From an uncultured beta proteobacterium (GTDB lineage: Bacteria; Pseudomonadota; Gammaproteobacteria; Burkholderiales; Burkholderiaceae): 12,963 bases of DNA. The stretch covers positions 1-12,963 of the forward strand of contig CAIMPQ010000033.1 of assembly GCA_903843315.1 (NCBI GenBank), read 5' to 3'. Position numbers and translations under genes: made by a program. Position 1 is the first letter of the stretch. Every line of letters begins with the position of its first letter. The notes beneath the pieces are model-generated. The model saw only the letters and a list, made by a program, of their open reading frames with translations. It searched no databases and had not been told where the DNA came from. Of this stretch, positions 6,709-12,963 are shown one piece after another.

Positions 6709-7344
6709 ATCCCCAACGTAAGGGTTTGTTTTGCGTTCTGCACCGAACGTAGACATTGGCCCATGTCCGGGAACAAATTGCACGTCATCTCCCAGTGGCC
6801 ATAATTTTGTTTTAATTGCATTGATCAAGCTCGCATGGTTCCCGCGCGGAAAATCTGTTCTACCAATCGAGCCCGCAAACAATACATCCCCCACGATTGC
6901 GAGACGATCTTCTTTACCAAAAAAGACGACGTGTCCAGGGGTATGTCCGGGACAATGAAATACCTCAAGTTCTACATTACCAACTTGCACACGATCACCA
7001 TCATTTAACCAACGGTCAGGCTCGAATGCTTTTGCATGTCCAAACCCAAAGCGCACTGTTTGCTCTGGTAATTGATCAATCCAAAATCGCTCTTCTATTT
7101 GCGGACCCTCAATTGGCACCTTGAGCATTTCTGCCAAATCCTTAGCGGCAGCACAATGATCGAGATGCCCATGAGTCAGTAAGATTTTTTTTACGGTTCC
7201 CCCCAATTGCTTTATACCTTCAAGAATCTTATCGATATCACCACCAGGGTCAATCACAGCGGCATCACCGGTTTCTTGGCAAACCAAGATTGAGCAATTT
7301 TGCTCATAGGGAGTAACGGGGATAATTCCTAATTTGATTGGCAT
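6700..7344 (-). CDS. ycbL: Metallo-beta-lactamase-fold hydrolase, YcbL/type II glyoxalase-like
   Basis: A 214-residue cytoplasmic zinc hydrolase, close in length and sequence to E. coli YcbL (215 residues). Metal-binding motifs are THGHLDH (57-63), CPGHTPGH with His134, GD at 152-153 and VPGHGP with His194. The segment FAGSIGRTDFPRGNH is a family signature. YcbL-type proteins hydrolyse S-lactoylglutathione in the methylglyoxal pathway, so a GloB-like thioesterase role is likely. They lack the long C-terminal substrate-binding domain of classical GloB, as here. The exact substrate is inferred. Its start codon is divergent from gcvH with 80 bases between them. No strong ribosome-binding site is visible. 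Confidence 0.9.
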   Translation of the reverse strand: MPIKLGIIPVTPYEQNCSILVCQETGDAAVIDPGGDIDKILEGIKQLGGTVKKILLTHGHLDHCAAAKDLAEMLKVPIEGPQIEERFWIDQLPEQTVRFGFGHAKAFEPDRWLNDGDRVQVGNVELEVFHCPGHTPGHVVFFGKEDRLAIVGDVLFAGSIGRTDFPRGNHASLINAIKTKLWPLGDDVQFVPGHGPMSTFGAERKTNPYVGDGA

Positions 7345-7424
7345 ATAGAGGGCTCGTTAATGCATAGATTGAATAAGCACTAGTGTATGAGAGTCGGCAT
7401 AAAATGTGCTCAAAGGATAAAACA

Positions 7425-7814
7425 ATGAATAGCCAAGATACATTTAAATTTGCTGAAACGCATGAGTGGGCCGATCTAGAAAATGATGGCTTAGTTTGGG
7501 TTGGTATTAGCAACCATGCTCAAGAGGCATTGGGTGATGTCATGTTCTTTCAAGCGCCCAAACTGGGCCAGCAAGTAAAGCAAGGTGAGGCCATTGCTGT
7601 GATTGAATCTGTAAAGGCAGCCAGCGATATTCACGCACCCATCAGCGGAGAAATCATTGCCCTTAATGAGGCAGTAGATGCCTCACCCGAATTGGTGAAT
7701 GAGAAACCTTATAGCGTTTGGTTATTCAAAATCAAACCGCAAGAGGGTGCTCTTGCTTCAGAACTCGATCAATTAATGGATCTCGACAAATATAATTCAA
7801 CTGCAGGCGGGTAA
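7425..7814 (+). CDS. gcvH: Glycine cleavage system H protein
   Basis: A 129-residue lipoyl carrier protein, the same length as E. coli GcvH. The lipoylation site is Lys64 within IESVKAASDI, in the tight turn of the lipoyl domain. The segments ETHEW, VGISNHAQEALGDVMFF, PVSGE-like PISGEIIALNEAV and ELVNEKPY are all characteristic. It carries the aminomethyl group between the P, T and L proteins during glycine breakdown to CO2, ammonia and methylene-tetrahydrofolate. The ATG at 7425 is chosen because AAAGGA lies seven bases upstream; a longer frame reaching 7383 lacks such support. gcvT and gcvP are not in the window, so this gene stands apart from its usual partners. It converges on priA with a six-base gap and no obvious terminator. 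Confidence 0.95.
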   Translation: MNSQDTFKFAETHEWADLENDGLVWVGISNHAQEALGDVMFFQAPKLGQQVKQGEAIAVIESVKAASDIHAPISGEIIALNEAVDASPELVNEKPYSVWLFKIKPQEGALASELDQLMDLDKYNSTAGG

Positions 7815-7820
7815 GCAAAA

Positions 7821-9953
7821 CTAGATGTTGATTGGATCACGCTCGATCAACCAACGCACGCGCGTTTCTTTGCTAATTCTTCCTTGAGAATTTTCACGTA
7901 ACTCTGTATCAATAGCCTCGAGCACTTCTTGTAACTGCTTGCGGCTGTCAGATTCAATCACGAGTTGTGCGCGCTCCGTTCCAGCCACACGCATTACCGC
8001 CTTTGGTACCGGGTCATAAACCCTAAGTCCTGTCTTTATAAGGCCATTAGACTTCAGGTGTCCCTTAAGAGTACTCAGGAATTGAATGGCCTTATCCAAG
8101 CTCTTCGACTCAGCATGTATTAAAGCTTGGTATGAAAACGGGGGCAGTCCAGCCTCTTCTCTCTCCTTGGCGGTATGCGATAGAAATCCATCCACATCAT
8201 GTCGCAACAAGTATTGAAATACTGCTGACTCTGGATATTGCGTTTCGATATAAATATCACCACCCGCTTGACCATCCTTACCCGATCGCCCAGCGCGCCC
8301 AGCCACTTGAACCAATTGTGCAAATAGACGTTCGGCAGCTCGGAAATCCTGAGAAAACAATCTACCATCTGCATCCAAAACACCAACCAATCCAATATTT
8401 TGATAGTCATGCCCCTTAGCAATCATTTGGGTGCCCACCACGATATCTACCTTACCTTCGTGAATCTCCTGGAACAACTCTTCTGCACCCTTACTGCTTC
8501 TACTTGAATCCGTATCCACTCGAAGCACCCTTTGATCAGGCCACATTCCCTCTATGGCATCTTCAATTTTTTGGGTACCTTGACCCAATGTTTTGAGATC
8601 AGCGTTTCCACAATTAGGACAGTGGCTAGGAATTGCCTTTACCAATCCACAATGGTGACAACTTAATACCGGCCTTTTTCCTAAAGCCCCAGCCCTATGC
8701 ATCACCATATAAGAGCTGCATTGTTGGCATTTAGACAGCCATGTACAGGCGCCACAACTCAACACTGGGGCGTAACCCCTGCGATTAATCAGTATCAAAC
8801 TTTGTTTTTTATCCCTGAAGTTTTGACTAATGGCATAGGCTAAGGTTTTGGTAATGGGACTTTTTTCTTTTGGTTTGCCACTGTCGCCAGGGCTATATTG
8901 ATTGCGAAGGTCGCGCGTGTTAATGAGGTGTACCTTGGGTAGATGGGCACCCTGGGCTCTCTGATCTAGGCGAATATATTCATAACGGCCGGCCTTTGCC
9001 GCCAACCAGGTTTCAAGTGAGGGCGTCGCTGAAGAGAGCAAGATAGGTATCTTCACATCATGGGCCCGCCAGATAGCTAAATCTCGAGCAGAGTAGCGGA
9101 TGCCATCTTGCTGTTTATAGGACGCATCGTGCTCTTCATCAACGACAATTGCACTTAAATTTGGAAGTGGCGCTAAGGCCGCCAATCTTGTTCCTAAGAC
9201 AATTTGGGCTTTGCCTGTAACCGCTTCGTACCAAGCAATCCCTCGCTCTTTTTCAGTGATCCCACTATGTAGGACAACCATTTTTTTCTCAGGAAAATAT
9301 GCCCGGACTCTTCGTTCTAACTGTGGAGTCAAATTAATTTCGGGAACAAGCAATAAAACTTGTGAGGTGCTGCTCTTTAATACCTCGCTAAGCCAATTTA
9401 AAAAGACTGCAGTTTTACCGCTTCCGGTTTGTCCTTGCAAAAGAATGGCTTTGAATTCTTTTCCCTTGCTACTGTAATTACGTAATTTAGCTAGCGCTGA
9501 CTTTTGCTCTTCATTGAGATCATCTTCTCCAATTAAACCCTCACTGTTTAGCTCGCTAATGGTTTTCTTTTTTTTCTCTTCTGCAGCGACTAATTTTTTA
9601 GGAATTTTTTCCCAATCGAGCGCCTTTTTCCACATCTGCGGAATAGTGGGAATGATGGTTTCACCAAGCGCATGGATGTAATACTGGCTTGCAAAATTCA
9701 TTAGCCTTAAGGCGGCGGGGTCTATGGGGACAAGAGGGGCTACCTGGGTAACTGTCTTTAGCTTGTCTATTTCAAAATCAGAGTGAGTGCTTACTTTAAT
9801 AACCATTCCAACCAACGAAGACCGCCCGAAGGGTACTTCTACAATATGCCCAATCTCAGGGGGTAGCCCCAACTTTTCAAGGTCCCACAAGTAATCAAAG
9901 CCCTGGCTTAAGGGCTTATCAACAACTACCTGGACCACAGTTGGTAAGGGCAT
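7821..9953 (-). CDS. priA: Primosomal protein N' (replication restart helicase PriA)
   Basis: A 710-residue superfamily 2 3'-to-5' helicase that recognises stalled forks and reloads the replisome. The N-terminal 3'-end-binding domain covers about residues 1-105. Walker A GQTGSGKT is at 174-181, DEEH at 272-275 and SSAT at 307-310. Eight Cys in four CxxC pairs (400/403, 409/412, 432/435, 445/448) form the two-zinc domain. Motifs TQMIAKGHD and QVAGRAGR (549-556) and a C-terminal domain ending in RDPINI follow. Walker A lysine is residue 180, against 230 in E. coli. Only about 40 residues separate the first domain from the helicase core, so the winged-helix domain appears largely missing. The E. 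coli protein has 732 residues. No clear Shine-Dalgarno site is seen; DnaA-box sequences lie 27-47 bases upstream of the start. Confidence 0.97.
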   Translation of the reverse strand: MPLPTVVQVVVDKPLSQGFDYLWDLEKLGLPPEIGHIVEVPFGRSSLVGMVIKVSTHSDFEIDKLKTVTQVAPLVPIDPAALRLMNFASQYYIHALGETIIPTIPQMWKKALDWEKIPKKLVAAEEKKKKTISELNSEGLIGEDDLNEEQKSALAKLRNYSSKGKEFKAILLQGQTGSGKTAVFLNWLSEVLKSSTSQVLLLVPEINLTPQLERRVRAYFPEKKMVVLHSGITEKERGIAWYEAVTGKAQIVLGTRLAALAPLPNLSAIVVDEEHDASYKQQDGIRYSARDLAIWRAHDVKIPILLSSATPSLETWLAAKAGRYEYIRLDQRAQGAHLPKVHLINTRDLRNQYSPGDSGKPKEKSPITKTLAYAISQNFRDKKQSLILINRRGYAPVLSCGACTWLSKCQQCSSYMVMHRAGALGKRPVLSCHHCGLVKAIPSHCPNCGNADLKTLGQGTQKIEDAIEGMWPDQRVLRVDTDSSRSSKGAEELFQEIHEGKVDIVVGTQMIAKGHDYQNIGLVGVLDADGRLFSQDFRAAERLFAQLVQVAGRAGRSGKDGQAGGDIYIETQYPESAVFQYLLRHDVDGFLSHTAKEREEAGLPPFSYQALIHAESKSLDKAIQFLSTLKGHLKSNGLIKTGLRVYDPVPKAVMRVAGTERAQLVIESDSRKQLQEVLEAIDTELRENSQGRISKETRVRWLIERDPINI

Positions 9954-9979
9954 TATTTACTTCGATCTTCCGTTTTGCT

Positions 9980-10000
9980 TGTGGATAAGTCTGTGGATAT
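9980..10000 (-). promoter_or_regulatory. Two tandem DnaA boxes upstream of priA
   Basis: At 9980-9988 the minus strand reads TTATCCACA, a perfect DnaA box. At 9992-10000 it reads ATATCCACA, one mismatch. Both point the same way and are separated by three bases, a spacing seen in DnaA-box pairs near many dnaA genes. They lie 27-47 bases upstream of the priA start codon and so could regulate priA. A further one-mismatch sequence, TTATCAACA, lies in the opposite orientation inside priA at 9916-9924. Confidence 0.65.
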
Positions 10001-10082
10001 CATCCAATGATTCTGATTTATAAGCTAATTTACCCGCTAAGGGCTAATGCACCATTTTTGAGCGTATTTCTTAATTTACTAT

Positions 10083-10099
10083 ATAAATCAGTGATTTAT
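10083..10099. repeat. Perfect 17-base interrupted palindrome ATAAATCA-G-TGATTTAT
   Basis: Two perfect eight-base arms flank a single central G. The one-base centre makes it a poor hairpin but a good candidate site for a dimeric DNA-binding protein. It overlaps the IHF-like sequence at 10086-10098. No regulator can be named. Confidence 0.6.
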
Positions 10100-10167
10100 G
10101 GATGACTTCGAAAGTTAATGTTTATATTTATTCGCAATCTTCATGAATTTTGAATTCTGCATCTATC

Positions 10168-10176
10168 TGTGCATAA
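10168..10176 (-). promoter_or_regulatory. Relaxed DnaA box (TTATGCACA)
   Basis: The minus strand reads TTATGCACA, which fits the relaxed consensus TTATNCACA. It is in the same orientation as the pair near priA, 168 bases away, and 48 bases beyond the hemE stop codon. A single relaxed box alone is weak evidence. Confidence 0.4.
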
Positions 10177-10224
10177 CTTTCGTCAAAATTTCTAAGCTAA
10201 GTTAGCAATTACTCAGGATTCTTA

Positions 10225-11331
10225 CTAGGATCTAAGAGCCCTTGAGCGCTGAATCACAGTTTGCGCCAATGCGGTAACGCTTTCAGGTGGGGTAAATTGC
10301 GATATTCCATGTCCCAAATTAAACACATGTCCATCTAATGAATGAAGGCCCGGTTTAAGAGGCGGTGCGCCAGCCAAATCCTCAAGAAGGAGGTTTGCCT
10401 GCTCTGCAATTTGCTCTGGCTCAGAGAACAGAATAAGAGGGTCTAAATTGCCTTGTAATGCCAAAGGCTTGTTTAGAGCAAGCAACTGTTTGCGAGCACG
10501 ACTAAGAGACATCGTCCAATCAATTGCAATCACATCGGCACCCACTTGCGCCATATCATTTAACCAAATTGCGCCACCTTTGGTGAACATAATCACAGGG
10601 ATTTTTCTGCCTTCATGTTCGCGTGGCAATAAAGCAATGACCTTTTGCATAGATGCCAAAGACATCCTTTGATACCAGCCGTCAGGAAGCATGCCGCCCC
10701 AAGTATCAAAAATCATGAGCGCTTGCGCACCCGCTTTAACTTGCTCAGTTAAATACGCCGCTACTGATTGCGCGTTGATATCTAGAATATGTTGCAACAA
10801 ATCCGGGCGACTGAACATCATGGTTTTAGCATGACGAAAATCATCGGCACTTGAGCCATCAATCATGTAGCAGGCCAACGTCCATGGGCTTCCAGAGAAG
10901 CCAATCAAAGGGACTCGCTGTTTTCCTTCCTGTATTAGGGCTTTGCGAATTTCTGAAACGGCATCAAATACGTATTTGAGCTCATCCATATCAGCTATGC
11001 GTAATTTCTTAACTGCATCTTCAGTGCGAAGAGGGCGGTCAAAGCTCGGGCCTTCACCGCCAGTAAATTTTAGGCCCAAACCCATAGCGTCTGGGATAGT
11101 CAAAATATCGGAGAACAAAATCGCCGCGTCCAATGGATAGCGATCCAATGGTTGAAGGGTTACTTCAGTAGCATATGCGGGATTTTTTGCGAGCCCAAGA
11201 AAACTTCCGGCTCTAGCGCGCGTGGCGTTGTACTCAGGGAGATATCGGCCAGCTTGACGCATGAGCCAAAGCGGTGTTTGATCAACCGCTTCGCCCAGGC
11301 AGGCCTTTAAAAACCGATCATTTAACAGCAA
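10225..11331 (-). CDS. hemE: Uroporphyrinogen decarboxylase
   Basis: A cytoplasmic enzyme of 368 residues (354 in E. coli) that removes four carboxyl groups from uroporphyrinogen III to give coproporphyrinogen III in haem synthesis. Signature 1 RQAGRYLPEY is at 25-34, LFSDILTIPDAMGLGL at 72-87, GFSGSPWTLACYM at 144-156 (signature 2), IFDTWGG near 207-213, DWTMSL and LQGNLDP follow, and the late GHGI carries the conserved His. The start is TTG: an in-frame TAA lies 15 bases upstream with no ATG or GTG between, and the first in-frame ATG is after conserved sequence. No Shine-Dalgarno sequence is visible. It begins 15 bases after atpC, so translational coupling and co-transcription with the ATP synthase genes are likely. 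Confidence 0.96.
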   Translation of the reverse strand: MLLNDRFLKACLGEAVDQTPLWLMRQAGRYLPEYNATRARAGSFLGLAKNPAYATEVTLQPLDRYPLDAAILFSDILTIPDAMGLGLKFTGGEGPSFDRPLRTEDAVKKLRIADMDELKYVFDAVSEIRKALIQEGKQRVPLIGFSGSPWTLACYMIDGSSADDFRHAKTMMFSRPDLLQHILDINAQSVAAYLTEQVKAGAQALMIFDTWGGMLPDGWYQRMSLASMQKVIALLPREHEGRKIPVIMFTKGGAIWLNDMAQVGADVIAIDWTMSLSRARKQLLALNKPLALQGNLDPLILFSEPEQIAEQANLLLEDLAGAPPLKPGLHSLDGHVFNLGHGISQFTPPESVTALAQTVIQRSRALRS

Positions 11332-11346
11332 GGAGATGACCGGTAA

Positions 11347-11763
11347 TTACTTTTTACGACGAAAACGTGCAATTGCAGCCAATTGCGCGGCAGCCATAGC
11401 AAACTCAGACTGAGCCAGAGCCAAATCAAAGTCAGTGCCACGATTTTGCATAGCCTCTTCTGCGCGTTTCTTTGCTTCTAATGCTTTAGCTTCATCAAGG
11501 TCGTGTCCACGAATAGCGGTATCAGCTAATACTGTGACGCGATCTGGCTGAACTTCTAAGTAGCCACCAGCAACAAACACGAATTCTTCATCGCCATCTG
11601 CTTTTTCAATGCGGACAGAGCCAGGACGAATACGTGTAATTAGTGGAGTGTGGCCATGCAAGATACCGAGCTCACCACTTTCGCCCGGAAGAGCTACAAA
11701 CTTAGCCTCTCCGCTAAAAATGGACTTCTCAGCACTAACTACGTCGACATGTATGTTTGACAT
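11347..11763 (-). CDS. atpC: ATP synthase F1 subunit epsilon
   Basis: A 138-residue subunit of the F1 central stalk (E. coli 139). The N-terminal beta sandwich spans about residues 1-86, with the signature LPGESGELGILHGHTPLI and FVAGGYLEVQPDRVTVLADTA. The C-terminal helical hairpin (about 88-138) is Ala/Glu/Lys-rich and ends in a basic ARFRRKK. It links rotation of gamma to the c-ring and, through the C-terminal helices, inhibits ATP hydrolysis. AGGGA lies a few bases before the ATG. It is 21 bases downstream of atpD, the usual order. Confidence 0.97.
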   Translation of the reverse strand: MSNIHVDVVSAEKSIFSGEAKFVALPGESGELGILHGHTPLITRIRPGSVRIEKADGDEEFVFVAGGYLEVQPDRVTVLADTAIRGHDLDEAKALEAKKRAEEAMQNRGTDFDLALAQSEFAMAAAQLAAIARFRRKK

Positions 11764-11784
11764 AATTTCCCTAGATGAGTTCGA

Positions 11785-12963
11785 TTAAAGCTTCTTAGCT
11801 TTCTCGATGGCTTCATCAATTGAACCCACCATATAGAACGCTTGCTCAGGCAAGTGATCCAATTCACCGCTACAAATCATCTTGAAGCCGCGGATGGTTT
11901 CTTTCAATGGTACGTATTTACCTGGCGAACCAGTAAACACTTCAGCAACGTGGAAAGGCTGTGACAAGAAGCGCTGAATCTTACGCGCACGTGATACGGC
12001 CAATTTATCTTCTGGCGACAATTCGTCCATACCCAAAATTGCAATAATGTCGCGCAATTCTTTGTAACGTTGCAAAGTCATCTGTACATCACGAGCCACT
12101 TCATAGTGCTCTTGACCAACCACTTGTGGGTCAAGCTGACGGCTGGTGGAGTCCAATGGATCAACCGCTGGGTAAATACCCAAAGCAGCGATGTCGCGTG
12201 ACAACACAACCGTGGAATCTAAGTGCAAGAAGGTTGTCGCAGGTGACGGATCAGTCAAGTCATCCGCAGGAACGTAAACGGCCTGAATAGAGGTAACAGA
12301 ACCCGTCTTTGTTGAAGTAATACGCTCTTGCAATTTACCCATCTCTTCAGCCAAAGTAGGCTGGTAGCCTACAGCAGAAGGCATACGACCGAGCAACGCA
12401 GAAACCTCGGTACCGGCTAGTGTGTAACGATAAATGTTGTCAACGAAGAACAAAATATCACGGCCTTCGTCACGGAATGCTTCGGCCATGGTCAAACCAG
12501 TCAACGCAACGCGCAAACGGTTGCCAGGAGGCTCATTCATCTGACCGAATACCATCGCCACTTTGTCGATAACGTTAGATTCTTTCATCTCGTGATAGAA
12601 GTCATTACCTTCACGAGTACGCTCACCAACACCGGCAAACACGGACAAACCAGAGTGTTGCTTAGCGATGTTGTTAATCAATTCCATCATGTTCACGGTC
12701 TTACCAACACCCGCGCCACCGAACAAGCCAACCTTACCACCTTTAGCAAATGGGCAAACGAGGTCAATCACCTTAATGCCGGTTTCAAGTAGATCAACGG
12801 AAGGAGAAAGCTCATCGAACTTCGGTGCTGGCTGGTGAATAGCGCGACGCTCTTCAGTAGCAATCGGGCCTGCATCATCAATTGGGCGACCCAACACATC
12901 CATAATGCGGCCCAAAGTTGCAGGACCAACAGGAACAGAAATTGGCTTACCAGTAGATTTCAC
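11785..12963 (-). CDS. atpD: ATP synthase F1 subunit beta (5' end outside the window)
   Basis: The last 393 codons, including the stop, of the catalytic F1 subunit; about 70 N-terminal residues lie beyond the right edge. The GTG at the edge is an internal valine codon, because it falls inside the conserved segment before PVGPATLGRIMDVLG. Walker A GGAGVGKT is at visible residues 82-89, with GERTREG at 113-119, FFVDNIYRY near 172-180 and the beta signature region PAVDPLDSTSRQLDP. The C-terminus HLPEQAFYMVGSIDEAIEKAKKL is complete. The subunit binds nucleotide and makes ATP in the alpha3-beta3 head. It precedes atpC directly in the operon. Confidence 0.98.
   Translation of the reverse strand: MKSTGKPISVPVGPATLGRIMDVLGRPIDDAGPIATEERRAIHQPAPKFDELSPSVDLLETGIKVIDLVCPFAKGGKVGLFGGAGVGKTVNMMELINNIAKQHSGLSVFAGVGERTREGNDFYHEMKESNVIDKVAMVFGQMNEPPGNRLRVALTGLTMAEAFRDEGRDILFFVDNIYRYTLAGTEVSALLGRMPSAVGYQPTLAEEMGKLQERITSTKTGSVTSIQAVYVPADDLTDPSPATTFLHLDSTVVLSRDIAALGIYPAVDPLDSTSRQLDPQVVGQEHYEVARDVQMTLQRYKELRDIIAILGMDELSPEDKLAVSRARKIQRFLSQPFHVAEVFTGSPGKYVPLKETIRGFKMICSGELDHLPEQAFYMVGSIDEAIEKAKKL

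Larger units (their letters stand above)
9954..10224. other. hemE-priA intergenic region, A/T-rich with DnaA-box cluster
   Basis: This 271-base gap has no credible gene. By hand count, 10061-10190 is about 73% A+T. It contains two tandem DnaA-box sequences near priA and a relaxed box near hemE. It also holds a perfect 8+1+8 palindrome, an IHF-like sequence (AATCAG-4 bases-TTA, 10086-10098, one mismatch) and several copies of GCTAA (10024, 10036, 10043, 10196), the last forming GCTAA-G-TTAGC at 10196-10206. The layout resembles replication origins or DnaA-regulated promoters. Gene orientation argues against its being the main origin, as explained in the findings. Confidence 0.55.

Noticed and set aside
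8120..8422. 95- and 100-residue frames on both strands inside priA
   Set aside because: priA is continuous and conserved through this stretch, so these are overlapping frames without independent support.
9954..10224. Calling this gap oriC outright
   Set aside because: dnaA is not in the window, and the rRNA, priA, hemE and atp genes all run leftward, which suggests a fork coming from the right. Only the boxes are annotated.

Overview
This window is chromosomal housekeeping DNA from a betaproteobacterium, most likely Polynucleobacter (Burkholderiaceae) or a very close relative. The 16S rRNA fragment at the left edge reads like Polynucleobacter in its variable regions. The moderate base composition, the proteins and the order atpD-atpC-hemE-priA agree. 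Every recognised gene has an intact frame, which fits a free-living freshwater lineage better than a decaying endosymbiont. No transposon, prophage, CRISPR array or integrated island is visible.

Layout, left to right. Positions 1-694 hold the 5' half of a 16S rRNA gene on the minus strand. Its leader (boxA-like element, UUCG hairpin) and a strong promoter with an A/T-rich upstream element follow, to about 1080. A plus-strand GNAT acetyltransferase (1177-1833) overlaps, tail to tail, a minus-strand cluster: SIS-domain isomerase (diaA/gmhA), two-BON-domain lipoprotein (dolP) and a small cytochrome c. This cluster is divergent from rsmI (16S rRNA C1402 methyltransferase), an arrangement that matches the E. 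coli yraL...yraO-yraP locus with lpoA and yraN missing. A perfect bidirectional hairpin separates rsmI from a membrane-anchored cytochrome c5-type gene. Then come tRNA-Arg(CCG), a membrane fatty acid desaturase, a 61-residue protein with two CxxC pairs, a YcbL-type metallo-beta-lactamase-fold hydrolase, gcvH on its own, priA, hemE, atpC and the 3' part of atpD.

Functional themes are ribosome production (16S, RsmI, tRNA), respiration and energy (two c-type cytochromes, ATP synthase beta and epsilon), envelope (DolP, desaturase, possible heptose isomerase), haem synthesis (HemE, whose product line also supplies the cytochromes), one-carbon metabolism (GcvH) and replication restart (PriA). The atp-hemE genes are closely packed and probably co-transcribed; hemE apparently starts with TTG 15 bases after atpC.

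The most interesting non-coding stretch is the 271-base hemE-priA gap. It carries two tandem DnaA-box sequences just upstream of priA, a third relaxed box 168 bases away, an A/T-rich core and a perfect 8+1+8 palindrome. It looks like a DnaA-binding region. Gene orientation argues that the main oriC lies beyond the right edge, near dnaA. Other points worth checking are PriA, which appears to lack most of its winged-helix domain, and the DiaA-locus SIS protein, which keeps both proposed GmhA catalytic residues. I see no clearly novel system here; the window is mostly conserved core genome with a few informative deviations.
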